Notes under the pieces: generated by a model | The model's database searches: none | Seen by the model: only the letters and a program-made list of their open reading frames with translations | Told to the model about the DNA's origin: nothing | In this document: piece after piece, positions 31,396-40,106 of the stretch | How the letters are laid out: the number at the start of each line of letters is the position of its first letter | Position numbering within the stretch: position 1 is the first letter of the stretch | Made by a program: the position numbers and the translations under genes | NCBI GenBank assembly: GCA_964624475.1 | Contig: CAZUYC010000009.1 | Span: forward strand, 1-64,000 | Direction of reading: 5' to 3' | From: CAZUYC01 sp964624475 | Lineage (GTDB): Bacteria > Myxococcota_A > UBA9160 > SMWR01 | Length of the DNA: 64,000 bases

Positions 31396-32631
31396 CTACT
31401 CGGGGCCCACGACGAAGGACACGCTGGTCGTGCCGCTGCCCCCGATGTTGAGCGTCGCGATGCGCCGCGCGCCCGCCACCTGCGTGTCGCCGGCGCCGTC
31501 CGTGGCCTGCTTCCACGCGTCGAGCAGCATGCGCACGCCGCTCGCGCCGACGGGATGGCCGATGCCCATGAGCCCCCCGCCCGGGTTCACCGGGATCCGG
31601 CCCCCGGGCGCGATCTCGCCCTTCTCGATGGCGCGCCAGCTCTCGCCGGGTGGCGTGATCCCGAAATGATCGATCGCCATGTACTCGGTGGTCGTGAAGC
31701 AGTCGTGGGTCTCGATCGCGTCGAGGTCGTCCACGCCGGAGATGCCCGCCCGGGAGAACGCGTCCTCGATGGTCTGGCGCACGTGGGGGAGCACGTAGGG
31801 CTGGCCGGCCGAGGCCCGGACCTTCTCCTGGAAGAGGATCGGCGCCGTGTGGTGGCCCCAGCCCTGGATCACGGGAATCTCGTGGAGGGCGAGCTGGCTC
31901 CGCCGCGCCCAGCGCTCGGCGAAGCGCGGCGAGGCCAGGAAGAGCGCCGCCGCACCGTCTGTGACCTGGCTGCAATCCTGGCGGCGGATGCGGCCCTCGA
32001 TCACCGGGTTCTTCGCATCGTCTTCGGCGAAGGAGTCCGCATCGAAGCGCCAGGCGCGCGTCTGCGCGTTCGGGTTGCGCTTCGCGTTGCTGAAGTTGAT
32101 CCGCGCGATCTCCGCGAGGTGCTCGTAGCGCAGGCCGTAGCGCTCGGCGTACACGTCGCCGAGGTCGCTGAAGAGCTTCGGCCAGGGGTACTTGACGCCC
32201 TGGCACTCGCGCTCGTGCCAGGCGGCGACGCCCAGGTGCGCGGACGCCAGGTCGCCGGGGATGTTGCGCTCCATCTCCACGCCGAGCACGCAGGCCAGGT
32301 CGTAGCGGCCGGCCTCGAGCTCCGCGGCGGCGGCGAGCACCGCGATGCTCCCCGAGGCGCAGGCCGCCTCGTGGCGCGACGTCGGTAGCCCATGGAAGGC
32401 CGGGTCCGCCTCGAGGAAGAAGGCGCCGAGGTGGCCCTGGTAGCAGGTGAGCTCGGCCATGAAGTTGCCGACGTGGGCGACCTCGACCTCGCTCGCGTCG
32501 ATGCGCGTCGACTCGAGCGCGCCGCGGACGGCTTCCACGACGAGGTCGACCAGCCCGCGGCCCTCGCGGGCGTAATTGCGGGCGAAGTCGGTCTGGAAGC
32601 CCCCGAGCACGTAGCTGCGCGGCGCGCTCAC
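31396..32631 (-). CDS. Thiolase family protein (SCP2-thiolase-like acetyl-CoA acetyltransferase)
   Basis: 411 residues from GTG 32631, which overlaps the oxygenase stop as GTGA. Nucleophile Cys in RHEAACASGSIAVLAAAAEL (about 90). C-terminal catalytic region with ETHDCFTTTEYMAIDHFGI, PVNPGGGLMGIGHPVGASG (catalytic His) and TLNIGGSGTTSVSFVVG. The second Cys motif of biosynthetic thiolases (CGG) is altered to NIGGSG, as in SCP2-type thiolases that cleave branched or steroid-like side chains. It is cytoplasmic and probably acts after the crotonase. Confidence 0.85.
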   Translation of the reverse strand: MSAPRSYVLGGFQTDFARNYAREGRGLVDLVVEAVRGALESTRIDASEVEVAHVGNFMAELTCYQGHLGAFFLEADPAFHGLPTSRHEAACASGSIAVLAAAAELEAGRYDLACVLGVEMERNIPGDLASAHLGVAAWHERECQGVKYPWPKLFSDLGDVYAERYGLRYEHLAEIARINFSNAKRNPNAQTRAWRFDADSFAEDDAKNPVIEGRIRRQDCSQVTDGAAALFLASPRFAERWARRSQLALHEIPVIQGWGHHTAPILFQEKVRASAGQPYVLPHVRQTIEDAFSRAGISGVDDLDAIETHDCFTTTEYMAIDHFGITPPGESWRAIEKGEIAPGGRIPVNPGGGLMGIGHPVGASGVRMLLDAWKQATDGAGDTQVAGARRIATLNIGGSGTTSVSFVVGPE

Positions 32632-34094
32632 GCGCTCCTCCAGATCCGCTCGCCGGGGATCCACTTGGCGTGGAAGCCGCTCGGCACGCGCGCGGGGAGC
32701 TTCACGCGGGCGATCGGCCCGTCCGCGATCTCCCGGGCCGAGAAGACCCAGCTCTCCGAGGCGTAGCTGTCGGCGTTCGTCATGATCGTGACCACGTAGC
32801 CGTCGTCCTCGCTCGTGGCACCGATTCTGCGCGCGAAGGGGGACTCGCTGGCGAGCCAGCCGTCGGGGTAGTCGTAGCGCGTCCGGCTCCCGTCCTCGTG
32901 GTCGTACTTCACCAGGGCGCGGAACTCGACGGTGTACATGTCCTCCGGCAGGTACTGATGGTAGGAGTAGCGCGTCTTCACGCCGTAGAGATCGGTGTCC
33001 GGCAGGCAGAACTCCACGTTCAGGTCGTCGAGCGGCTCCTCGCGCGTCGCGCCGGTGCGCAGGTTCATGCGCCAGCGGTGCAGGTGCGCCTGGATGCGCA
33101 GATAGGCGAGCATCGAGGCCAGCGGGCCTTCCCCGGCTTCGCGCTGGATCGTCGGGTCGGGCTGGAGGCAGCCGTCCATCACGATCCACTCGCCCTCCTC
33201 CCAGGCGTTCACCATGTGGAGCACGTAGCCCGGCTCGAACTCGAACCAGCGCACCTGGTCCGTGCCCCCGCGCCGCGGGATCACGCCGAAGCGGCTCGGC
33301 AGGTCGCGGTGGAAGCGCGCGACGCGGTAGCCGTGCTTGCGCAGCACCTCGACGTCGTGGAAGTAGGGGAAGTCGTGGAGGATCGTGTGGTTCTCGGTGA
33401 TGGTGAGGTCGTGGGTGGCGCGCGGGCCGGGCAGGTCGATCGGCACCTGGTGCACGAGCTTCCCGTCCTTCGAGACGACGCCGTAGCTCATGTAGGGCGG
33501 CGCGAACTCGGCGAGCGTGTACCAGACGAGCTCCCCCGTGCGCTGGTCGACCTTGGGATGGGCCGAGACGCTGGTGCGAAGCGCGCCGCCGAAGTCGCCG
33601 GCGCCGCGCGGCTCGAGCGTGCGCGGATCGAGGAGGTAGGGGGTGCCGCACAGGTACCAGAGGGCGTAGAGGTTCCCGTCGTGGAGGATCACGTCGGTGT
33701 TGGCCGTGTCCTTCAGGTAGTGCCGGGGCGCGGCGAAGTCGAAGGGGCCCATCACGCCGGGCCAGATCGCGGCGCCCCGGGCCATCTCGTCGCCCAGGCC
33801 CGCCGTTGGGACGAGGCGGCTCCTGTAGGCGGCCTTGCCGTCGCGGAAATAGACCGCGTGCACCATCCCGTCGCCGTCGAACCAGTGATAGCTGTTGCGG
33901 GGCTCGAAGACCTGGTTGGGGCCGTTGCGGACGTACGCGCCGTACAGGTCGGCCGGCAGCTCGCCCAGGACCTCGAGCTCGAAGGCGGTGGTCTCGTGGA
34001 CGGTCGGCGCGTGGACGCCGTGGAGGTAGGGGTTCGCGATGCGGTCGACCCAGGCGGGCCGATCCCGGGGCTCGCTGGCGGGGAGCTGCGTCAT
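32628..34094 (-). CDS. Carotenoid/stilbene cleavage oxygenase family protein
   Basis: 488 residues. The seven-bladed non-haem iron fold is indicated by YVRNGPNQVFEPRNSYHWFDGDGMVH and by all four iron-binding His regions: SAHPKVDQRTGEL, THDLTITENHTILHDFPYF, YVLHMVNAWEEGE and the final SGFHAKWIPGE. This family splits C=C bonds of carotenoids, apocarotenoids or lignin-derived stilbenes to aldehydes using O2. No signal peptide. It is translationally coupled to the thiolase, and an aldehyde dehydrogenase gene lies 116 bp upstream on the same strand, so the aldehyde products could be oxidised and degraded as CoA esters. Confidence 0.9.
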   Translation of the reverse strand: MTQLPASEPRDRPAWVDRIANPYLHGVHAPTVHETTAFELEVLGELPADLYGAYVRNGPNQVFEPRNSYHWFDGDGMVHAVYFRDGKAAYRSRLVPTAGLGDEMARGAAIWPGVMGPFDFAAPRHYLKDTANTDVILHDGNLYALWYLCGTPYLLDPRTLEPRGAGDFGGALRTSVSAHPKVDQRTGELVWYTLAEFAPPYMSYGVVSKDGKLVHQVPIDLPGPRATHDLTITENHTILHDFPYFHDVEVLRKHGYRVARFHRDLPSRFGVIPRRGGTDQVRWFEFEPGYVLHMVNAWEEGEWIVMDGCLQPDPTIQREAGEGPLASMLAYLRIQAHLHRWRMNLRTGATREEPLDDLNVEFCLPDTDLYGVKTRYSYHQYLPEDMYTVEFRALVKYDHEDGSRTRYDYPDGWLASESPFARRIGATSEDDGYVVTIMTNADSYASESWVFSAREIADGPIARVKLPARVPSGFHAKWIPGERIWRSA

Positions 34095-34210
34095 GGTGGC
34101 CTCCGATCTTCTGGGCTCGCCTCCGGCACGCCGGGCATTCTACCGGGCGCGGCGCCGCGGGTCAGGCCTCGACCGTCGGGGACGTGCTCGCTGCGCCTCC
34201 GGCGCGCGGC

Positions 34211-35659
34211 TCAGCTCCCCCTCGGGAGGATGATCGACTGGTACTCGGTGTAGGGCGCGATCCCCTCCGGGCCGAGCTCGCGGCCGATGCCCGACTTCTT
34301 GAATCCTCCGAAGGGGCTGCGGAAGTCGAGGAGCATGGCCGAGTTGATGGCCACCACGCCCGTGCGGATGCGCGCCGCGAGGGCGGCGCCGCGCGCGACG
34401 TCGCGCGTCCACACCCCGCCGCCGAGGCCGTAGGGCGAGTCGTTCGCGATCGCCACCGCCTCGTCCTCGTCGCCGTACGGGATCACCGAGAGGACGGGGC
34501 CGAAGATCTCCTCCCGGGCGATCGTCATCGAGTTGGCGACGTCCGCGAAGACCGTCGGCTCGATGAACCAGCCGCGGTCGAGGTGGGCCGGCCGCCCGCC
34601 GCCGCACACCGCCTTCGCCCCTTCGCGCTTGCCCGATTCGAGGTAGCCGAGGACGCGGTCGCGCTGGCGCTTCGCGACGAGGGGGCCCACGTTCGTCCGG
34701 GGATCGGCCGGATCGCCCACCTCGAGGGCGCCGACGGCGGCTCCGAGCGCGTCGACGACCTCGCGGTAGCGAGAGCGCGGGGCCAGGATGCGCGTCTGCG
34801 CGGCGCAGGCCTGACCGTTGTTCAGGAGCCCCGCCATCACGAGGTCCTGCATCGACTTCGCGAGGTCGACGTCCTCGAGCAGGATCGCCGCCGATTTGCC
34901 GCCGAGCTCGAGCGTGCAGCGCTTGATCTGCTCGCCGCAGAGGGCCGCGATGCGCGCCCCGGTGGCCGAGCTCCCGGTGAAGCTGACCTTGTCGACGCCG
35001 GGGTGCCGCACCAGGTACTCGCTCGTCTCGCGGCCCGCCGCCACGATGTTCACCACGCCCGGCGGGAGGCCCGCCTCCTCTACCGCCTCGGCCAGCAGAT
35101 AGGGGTCGAGGGGAGTCTCGGGAGCGGGCTTCACCACCACGGTGCAGCCCGCCGCGAGCGCCGGCCCGAGCTTCATCGCGGCGATGTAGAGCGGCACGTT
35201 CCACGGCAGGATGCAGGCCGCCACGCCGACGGGGGCGCGTCGCACCCGCACGGGCTGGCCGAGGGCGCCGGTGCGCCGGTCCTCCCACGCGTAGCTCTTC
35301 GCGATGTCCGCGAAGACGTCGAGGACCATGGTCGACGACAGGGCCTGCACGCCGAGCGACTGCTGCTTCGGGCAGCCGTTCTCGGAGCTGATCAGGTCCG
35401 CGAGCTGCTGCGCGCGCTTCTTCAGCGCCTGGGAGAGCCTGGCTATGGCGTCGGCGCGCTCCTCGGGGCTCCAGCGCGGGAAGGGCCCGCGGTCGAAGGC
35501 CTCGCGCGCGGCTGCGACGGCGCGGTCGACGTCGGCGGGTGTCGCGTCCGGCACGCGGGCGAAGACCTGCTCGGTCACGGGCGAGACGACGTCGATCCAG
35601 CCGGAGCCGGCCGGTGCGACCCACTCGCCGCCGATGAAGAGGGTGTCGCGAACTTCCAC
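34211..35659 (-). CDS. Aldehyde dehydrogenase family protein
   Basis: 482 residues, full length. NAD-binding and catalytic motifs: ILPWNVPLYIAAMKLGPALA, VVKPAPETPLDPYLLAE, VSFTGSSATGARI, catalytic Glu in LELGGKSAAI (about 252), catalytic Cys in NNGQACAAQTRILAP (about 286), EEIFGPVLSVIPYGDEDEAV and SPFGGFKKSGIGRELG. It oxidises an unidentified aldehyde to the acid. The position upstream of the cleavage oxygenase suggests it may process the aldehyde made there. Confidence 0.92.
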   Translation of the reverse strand: MEVRDTLFIGGEWVAPAGSGWIDVVSPVTEQVFARVPDATPADVDRAVAAAREAFDRGPFPRWSPEERADAIARLSQALKKRAQQLADLISSENGCPKQQSLGVQALSSTMVLDVFADIAKSYAWEDRRTGALGQPVRVRRAPVGVAACILPWNVPLYIAAMKLGPALAAGCTVVVKPAPETPLDPYLLAEAVEEAGLPPGVVNIVAAGRETSEYLVRHPGVDKVSFTGSSATGARIAALCGEQIKRCTLELGGKSAAILLEDVDLAKSMQDLVMAGLLNNGQACAAQTRILAPRSRYREVVDALGAAVGALEVGDPADPRTNVGPLVAKRQRDRVLGYLESGKREGAKAVCGGGRPAHLDRGWFIEPTVFADVANSMTIAREEIFGPVLSVIPYGDEDEAVAIANDSPYGLGGGVWTRDVARGAALAARIRTGVVAINSAMLLDFRSPFGGFKKSGIGRELGPEGIAPYTEYQSIILPRGS

Positions 35660-35773
35660 GGGAACCTCCGCTGCGCCGCCCGACGGCGGGAGACGAGCAG
35701 CTGTAGCAGACGCGCGCGGGCACCGCCGGCCTAGCGGGGCGCCGCACTCCGCTCGCAGGCCCTGCAGGGGCCT

Positions 35774-35812
35774 GCCTTCGCTCGCCTACGGCTCGCTGCG
35801 CGCTTCGCTTGC
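35774..35812 (-). repeat. Dispersed GC-rich repeat, copy 2 (inverted orientation)
   Basis: On the complement this reads GCAAGCGAAGCGCGCAGCGA then GCCGTAGGCGAGCGAAGGC, almost identical to the third unit of the tandem array at 61250. It lies in the 178-bp spacer just beyond the sulP stop codon; related partial sequence extends to about 35830. Confidence 0.6.
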
Positions 35813-35837
35813 AGCTCGCTGCGTGCGCTCTTCGCGC

Positions 35838-37643
35838 CTAGATCGCGTAGTAGAGCTCGGCGTCGCGGACGGCGGCGTCGCGCCGCGGGCAGGTCGGGCA
35901 GGGATCGGTGACGAGCTCGTAGGCGTGGCGGATGGCGAGCAGCGTGCTGGTCTGGCGCACCGGCTGCTCCAGGAACACCTCCTTCTCGCCGAGCCGCGCC
36001 GCGAGCCCGCTCCTCATCATGCTCGCGAAGAGGTGGGCCCGCACGCCGCAGGTCACCACGTGGACGCCCCGCGCCTTCATCCGCTCGAGGAAGCCCTCGA
36101 GCAGGGTGAGCCCCACCGCGTCGGGGTTGCGCACCCGCTTGAGCCGCAGGACGACCACCTGCGTCTTCTCGTCGACGCGGTCCTCGATGTACTGGAAGTG
36201 CTGCTCGAGGTCCGCGGACGACCCGAAGAAGAGCTCCCCTTCGAGCCCGAAGATCAGGATCCGGCCGCAGACCTCGTCTGCGGGCAGGCGCTCGTGGATC
36301 CGGCCCTGCGCCGTCACCACGAACTCGGTGAGCAGCATCCGGCCGGCCCGCGGGACCGCCAGCATGAACGACATGAAGATGCCGATCAGCACGCAGAACT
36401 CGATCGAGATCGCGACGGCCGAGACCGCCGTCGCGGCGACGATCGCCGCGTCGAAGCGCGTGGCGCGGACGTGATAGCGGAGGGCGCGCCGGTCGACCAT
36501 CCTCCAGGCGGAGACGATCAGGATGCCGGCGAGCGCGGCGCGCGGGATGAAGCGGGCCTGGGGCGCGAGCACCAGCATGATCAGCGCCACCGCGAGCGCC
36601 GACCAGACGCCGGACCACTGGGTCGACGCTCCCGCCTGCTGGTTGATCGCGGAGCGCGTGAGCGAGCCCGAGCCGGGGATGCAGTGGAAGAAGGAGCCGG
36701 TGAAGTTCGCGAGGCCCTCGCTCAGGCACTGCTGGTTCATGTCGAGCTTCTGGCGGGTCTGGGCGGCGATCGCCTTGGCCATGGCGATCGCCTCGAGCAG
36801 GCCGAGCACGGCGATCGCGAGCGCGCCGGTCGAGAACTCCCGGATCGCCGCGAGGTCGAGGGCGGGGGTCGCGAAGGACGGGAGCTTCGCCGGGATCTCG
36901 CCGATCACCGCCACGCCGCGCTCTTCGAGCCCGAGCCACGCCACGCAGGCGGCCATGACCGCCACGACCAGGAGCAGCTCGGGCAGGAGCCGCCAGCCGA
37001 GCCGGGCCTTGAGCCAGCGCAGGGCCACCACGAGCGCGATCGTCCCGAGCCCCACGGCGGCCGTCTCGGCGTGGGGGCCGCCACCCTCCGCCAGGGTGCG
37101 CCCGAAGCGGACGAGGAAGTGGTCGTGGACGCCCCCCATCGCGTGGAGGCCCAGCAGGTTCTTGATCTGGTCGAGGACCAGGAGGCTCCCGGCGCCCAGG
37201 GTGAATCCGACGATCACCGAGTGCGAGATGTAGCGGCTGAGATCGCCGAGGCGCAGGACCGTGATGCCGAGCTGGATCGAGCCGACCATGAAGGCGAGGA
37301 GGATGGCGGCCTGGATCTTCGGGTCCACGCCCTCGACGCCCGCGATCACGCTCAATACCGCGATCGAGATCGCGTTGGTCGGCCCGTTGATGAGCTGCCG
37401 CGACGAGTCGAAGAGCGCGCCGACGGCCGTCATCACGATCGCGGTGTAGAGGCCGTACTCCGCGGGGAGGCCGGCGGCCATCGCGTAGGCCATGGCCTGC
37501 GGCACGGCGACGGCCGCGACGGTCAGGCCGGCGAGCGCATCCGCGCGCGCGTCGTGGACGCTGTAGGAGCGCAGGGAGCCGAAGGCGGGAACGAGGCGAT
37601 AGAAGCCGTCGATGACGGACGATCGGGTGATCGACGTGTCCAA
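35838..37643 (-). CDS. SulP family anion transporter with STAS domain
   Basis: 601 residues; the start is TTG 37643 (no ATG or GTG fits the frame), so the exact N-terminus is uncertain. The SulP membrane part begins ADALAGLTVAAVAVPQAMAY and includes NGPTNAISIAVLSVIAG, CIPGSGSLTRSAINQQAGAS and ALAGILIVSAW across 10-14 helices. A cytoplasmic STAS domain occupies about 435-560 (ILIFGLEGELFFGSSADLEQ, VVLRLKRVRNPDAVGL). The tail has PCPTCPRRDAAV. It probably imports sulfate or bicarbonate by a proton or Na+ symport. It is divergent from the helicase. Confidence 0.87.
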   Translation of the reverse strand: MDTSITRSSVIDGFYRLVPAFGSLRSYSVHDARADALAGLTVAAVAVPQAMAYAMAAGLPAEYGLYTAIVMTAVGALFDSSRQLINGPTNAISIAVLSVIAGVEGVDPKIQAAILLAFMVGSIQLGITVLRLGDLSRYISHSVIVGFTLGAGSLLVLDQIKNLLGLHAMGGVHDHFLVRFGRTLAEGGGPHAETAAVGLGTIALVVALRWLKARLGWRLLPELLLVVAVMAACVAWLGLEERGVAVIGEIPAKLPSFATPALDLAAIREFSTGALAIAVLGLLEAIAMAKAIAAQTRQKLDMNQQCLSEGLANFTGSFFHCIPGSGSLTRSAINQQAGASTQWSGVWSALAVALIMLVLAPQARFIPRAALAGILIVSAWRMVDRRALRYHVRATRFDAAIVAATAVSAVAISIEFCVLIGIFMSFMLAVPRAGRMLLTEFVVTAQGRIHERLPADEVCGRILIFGLEGELFFGSSADLEQHFQYIEDRVDEKTQVVVLRLKRVRNPDAVGLTLLEGFLERMKARGVHVVTCGVRAHLFASMMRSGLAARLGEKEVFLEQPVRQTSTLLAIRHAYELVTDPCPTCPRRDAAVRDAELYYAI

Positions 37644-37810
37644 TGCAGCCCCGCCCCCGCGATGAGGCGCAGGAAAGGGTAGCAGCGCGGCCCGACTGGC
37701 CCCGGCAGCTCGCGAAGGGCCTCGAGACGGGCGGGACGGCGCAGCTCCGCGCTACCTTGCGCGTGCCCCCACCCCGATGCCACCCAGATCCGCCGCGAGG
37801 AGCCCCGAGC

Positions 37811-39985
37811 TTGCAGGCCGCGTCGATCCTGGAGGGCCTGAACCCCGAGCAGCGCCGGGCGGTCGAGACGACCGAGGGGCCGCTTCTGATCCTCGCGGGC
37901 GCGGGCAGCGGCAAGACGCGCGTCCTCGCCCACCGGATCGCCTGGCTGATCGGGGCCTGCGGGATCGCGCCCGAGGGCATTCTCGCCGTCACCTTCACCA
38001 ACAAGGCCGCCGGCGAGATGCGCGAGCGCGTGCTGAAGCTCCTCGGGCCGGACGCGGCCGGCGTCTGGCTCACCACCTTCCACTCCGCCTGCGTGCGGAT
38101 CCTGCGCCGCGAGATCGGCCACCTCGGTGTCTCGCGCGGTTTCGCGATCTACGACCAGGGCGATGCCCATGCGCTCGTGAAGGAGGCGATGCGGAGAATC
38201 GGCCTCGACCCGAAGCAGGACGAGCCGCGCCGCGCCGAGTGGCGCATCGATCAGTGGAAGAACTCGGGCGTGGGTCCCGCCGAGGCCTTCGAGCAGGCGG
38301 CCGACTTCGAGGCGCGCCGGGCGGCGGAGATCTACCTCGCCTACCAGCGCCTGCTCGTCGACGCGAACGCCCTCGACTTCGGCGACCTCCTGCTGCGCAC
38401 GGTCGAGCTCTTCGAGCGCTTCCCCGAGGTGCTGGCGCACTACCGGCGCCGCTGGCACTACGTCATGATCGACGAGTACCAGGACACGAACCGCGTCCAG
38501 TATCGGCTCGTCCAGCTCCTCGCCGCCGAGCACCGCAACCTGTGCGTCGTCGGAGACCCTGACCAATCCGTGTACGCATGGCGCGGTGCGGACCTCCGCA
38601 ACATCCTCGACTTCGAGCAGGACTACCCCGACGCGACGGTCGTGCGCCTCGAGCGCAACTACCGCTCGACGCGAGCGATCCTCGACGGCGCGAGCGGGGT
38701 GGTCGAGAACAACGTCCTGCGCAAGGAGAAGCGCCTCGTCACCGAGCGCGAGGGCGGCGAGCCGATCGTCGTCCATGCCGCGCCGGGCGACCGCGACGAG
38801 GCGCAGTGGGTGGTGCGGCGGATCCTCTCGGCCCAGCGCGCCGAGGGCCGGCCGCTAGGCCACTTCGCGATCTTCTACCGCACGAACGCGCAGTCGCGGC
38901 TCTTCGAGGAGGCCCTGCTCGAGTCCAACGTGCCGCACGTGGTGGTCGGCGGCGTGCGCTTCTACGAGCGGGCCGAGGTGAAGGACGCGCTCGCCTGGCT
39001 GCGTTTCCTCGGCAACCCCGCCGACGCCGTCTCGCTGCGCCGCATCGCCGCGCGGCCGGCGCGTGGGATCGGGAAGTCGACGCTCGAGCGCGCCCTGGCC
39101 ATCGCGCGCGAGCGCGGGACGACGCTGCTCGAGGCGCTGCGGCTCTTCGCCGCCGAGGCGGGCGGGCGCGCCGCGGCGAGCGCCGGCGCCTTCGCCGAGC
39201 TCCTCGGCGCGCTCTCGGCGGAGATCGCCGGCGCCGGGGCCGGCGAGGCGCTCGCGCGCGTGCTCGACCGCTCGGGCTACCTCGCCGCGCTCGAGCGCGA
39301 GGGCGGTCCCGAGGCCGAGGCGCGGCTCGAGAACCTGCACGAGCTGCTGCGCGCCGCCGACGACTTCGGCCGCGCGAACGCCGGCGCGCCCGACGACGAA
39401 CGCAGCGAGGTCGAGCGCTTCCTCGATCAGGTGGCGCTCGTCGCCGACGTCGATTTCTATGACCGCCGCGACGAGTGCGTCTCGCTCATGACCGTGCACA
39501 CGGCGAAGGGCCTCGAGTTCCCGGTGGTCTTCGTGGCGGGCCTCGAGGAGGGGATCTTCCCGCACGCGGGCTCGCTGCGCGACGAGCGCGGCATCGAGGA
39601 GGAGCGGCGCCTGTGCTACGTCGCGATGACGCGCGCGCAGGACCTCCTCTTCCTCACCTGGGCGCGCGAGCGGCGCCGCTTCGGCACGAGCAGCCAGGGC
39701 AGCCCCTCGCGCTTCCTCTCCGAGATCCCCCGCGAGGCTCTCGGCGGCGCGCCGGCCGTGGCGCGCGCGCAGGCCGCCGAGGGGCGGAGCCTCGACTACA
39801 GCTACGGCCAGGACGACGCGCCGCCCGGCCTCGAGGTGGGCCTGCGCGTGCGCCATCCGATCTTCGGCCCCGGCACCATCCTCGGCGTCTCCGGCTCGGG
39901 CGCGGGCCAGAAGCTGCGCGTGCGCTTCGAGCGCGCCGGCGTGAAGACCCTCGTTCTGCGCTTCGCGAACCTCGAGTTCGGCTGA
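37811..39985 (+). CDS. pcrA: UvrD/PcrA-type superfamily 1 DNA helicase
   Basis: 724 residues from TTG 37811 (LQAASILEGLNPEQRRAVE), chosen because PcrA proteins start at this point and GAGGAG lies 8 nt upstream; the in-frame ATG 37643 collides with the divergent sulP start. Helicase motifs: I AGAGSGKTRVLAHR, Ia VTFTNKAAGEM, II IDEYQDTNRVQY, III GDPDQSVYAWRGA, IV ERNYRST, V MTVHTAKGLEFPVVF, VI LCYVAMTRAQ. The C-terminal Tudor-like RNAP-binding domain ends RVRHPIFGPGTILGVSG and GVKTLVLRFANLEFG. The role is DNA repair, replication restart and transcription-coupled repair. A degenerate copy of the last codons reappears at 45302. Confidence 0.93.
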   Translation: MQAASILEGLNPEQRRAVETTEGPLLILAGAGSGKTRVLAHRIAWLIGACGIAPEGILAVTFTNKAAGEMRERVLKLLGPDAAGVWLTTFHSACVRILRREIGHLGVSRGFAIYDQGDAHALVKEAMRRIGLDPKQDEPRRAEWRIDQWKNSGVGPAEAFEQAADFEARRAAEIYLAYQRLLVDANALDFGDLLLRTVELFERFPEVLAHYRRRWHYVMIDEYQDTNRVQYRLVQLLAAEHRNLCVVGDPDQSVYAWRGADLRNILDFEQDYPDATVVRLERNYRSTRAILDGASGVVENNVLRKEKRLVTEREGGEPIVVHAAPGDRDEAQWVVRRILSAQRAEGRPLGHFAIFYRTNAQSRLFEEALLESNVPHVVVGGVRFYERAEVKDALAWLRFLGNPADAVSLRRIAARPARGIGKSTLERALAIARERGTTLLEALRLFAAEAGGRAAASAGAFAELLGALSAEIAGAGAGEALARVLDRSGYLAALEREGGPEAEARLENLHELLRAADDFGRANAGAPDDERSEVERFLDQVALVADVDFYDRRDECVSLMTVHTAKGLEFPVVFVAGLEEGIFPHAGSLRDERGIEEERRLCYVAMTRAQDLLFLTWARERRRFGTSSQGSPSRFLSEIPREALGGAPAVARAQAAEGRSLDYSYGQDDAPPGLEVGLRVRHPIFGPGTILGVSGSGAGQKLRVRFERAGVKTLVLRFANLEFG

Positions 39986-39994
39986 TCGGCGCCT

Positions 39995-40075
39995 GGGGCA
40001 CGCCGGGTCCGCCAGGTGGTGCTCGACGTGCCTTGCGGACTCGACGAAGTCCTCGAGGCGCTGGTTCAGGATCCT
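39995..40075 (-). pseudogene. HEPN (DUF86) toxin C-terminal remnant, copy A
   Basis: On the complement, one frame reads ILNQRLEDFVESARHVEHHL and then ADPACPRRR, the conserved end of DUF86/HEPN toxins (normally RVLNERLDDF..FARHVE..L). Nothing upstream of this in frame is HEPN-like, and the next sequence is the 3' end of the giant gene, so only the tail survives. It aligns over about 60 bp with the HEPN tail at 45410-45470. Confidence 0.6.
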
Positions 40076-40106
40076 CTGCGGGGTACGCCCCTGTCACGAT
40101 CCCCAG

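Noticed and set aside
37643..37810. ATG 37643 as the helicase start
   Set aside because: It overlaps the divergent sulP start and adds a Pro/Arg-rich leader not seen in PcrA; TTG 37811 fits the family N-terminus.
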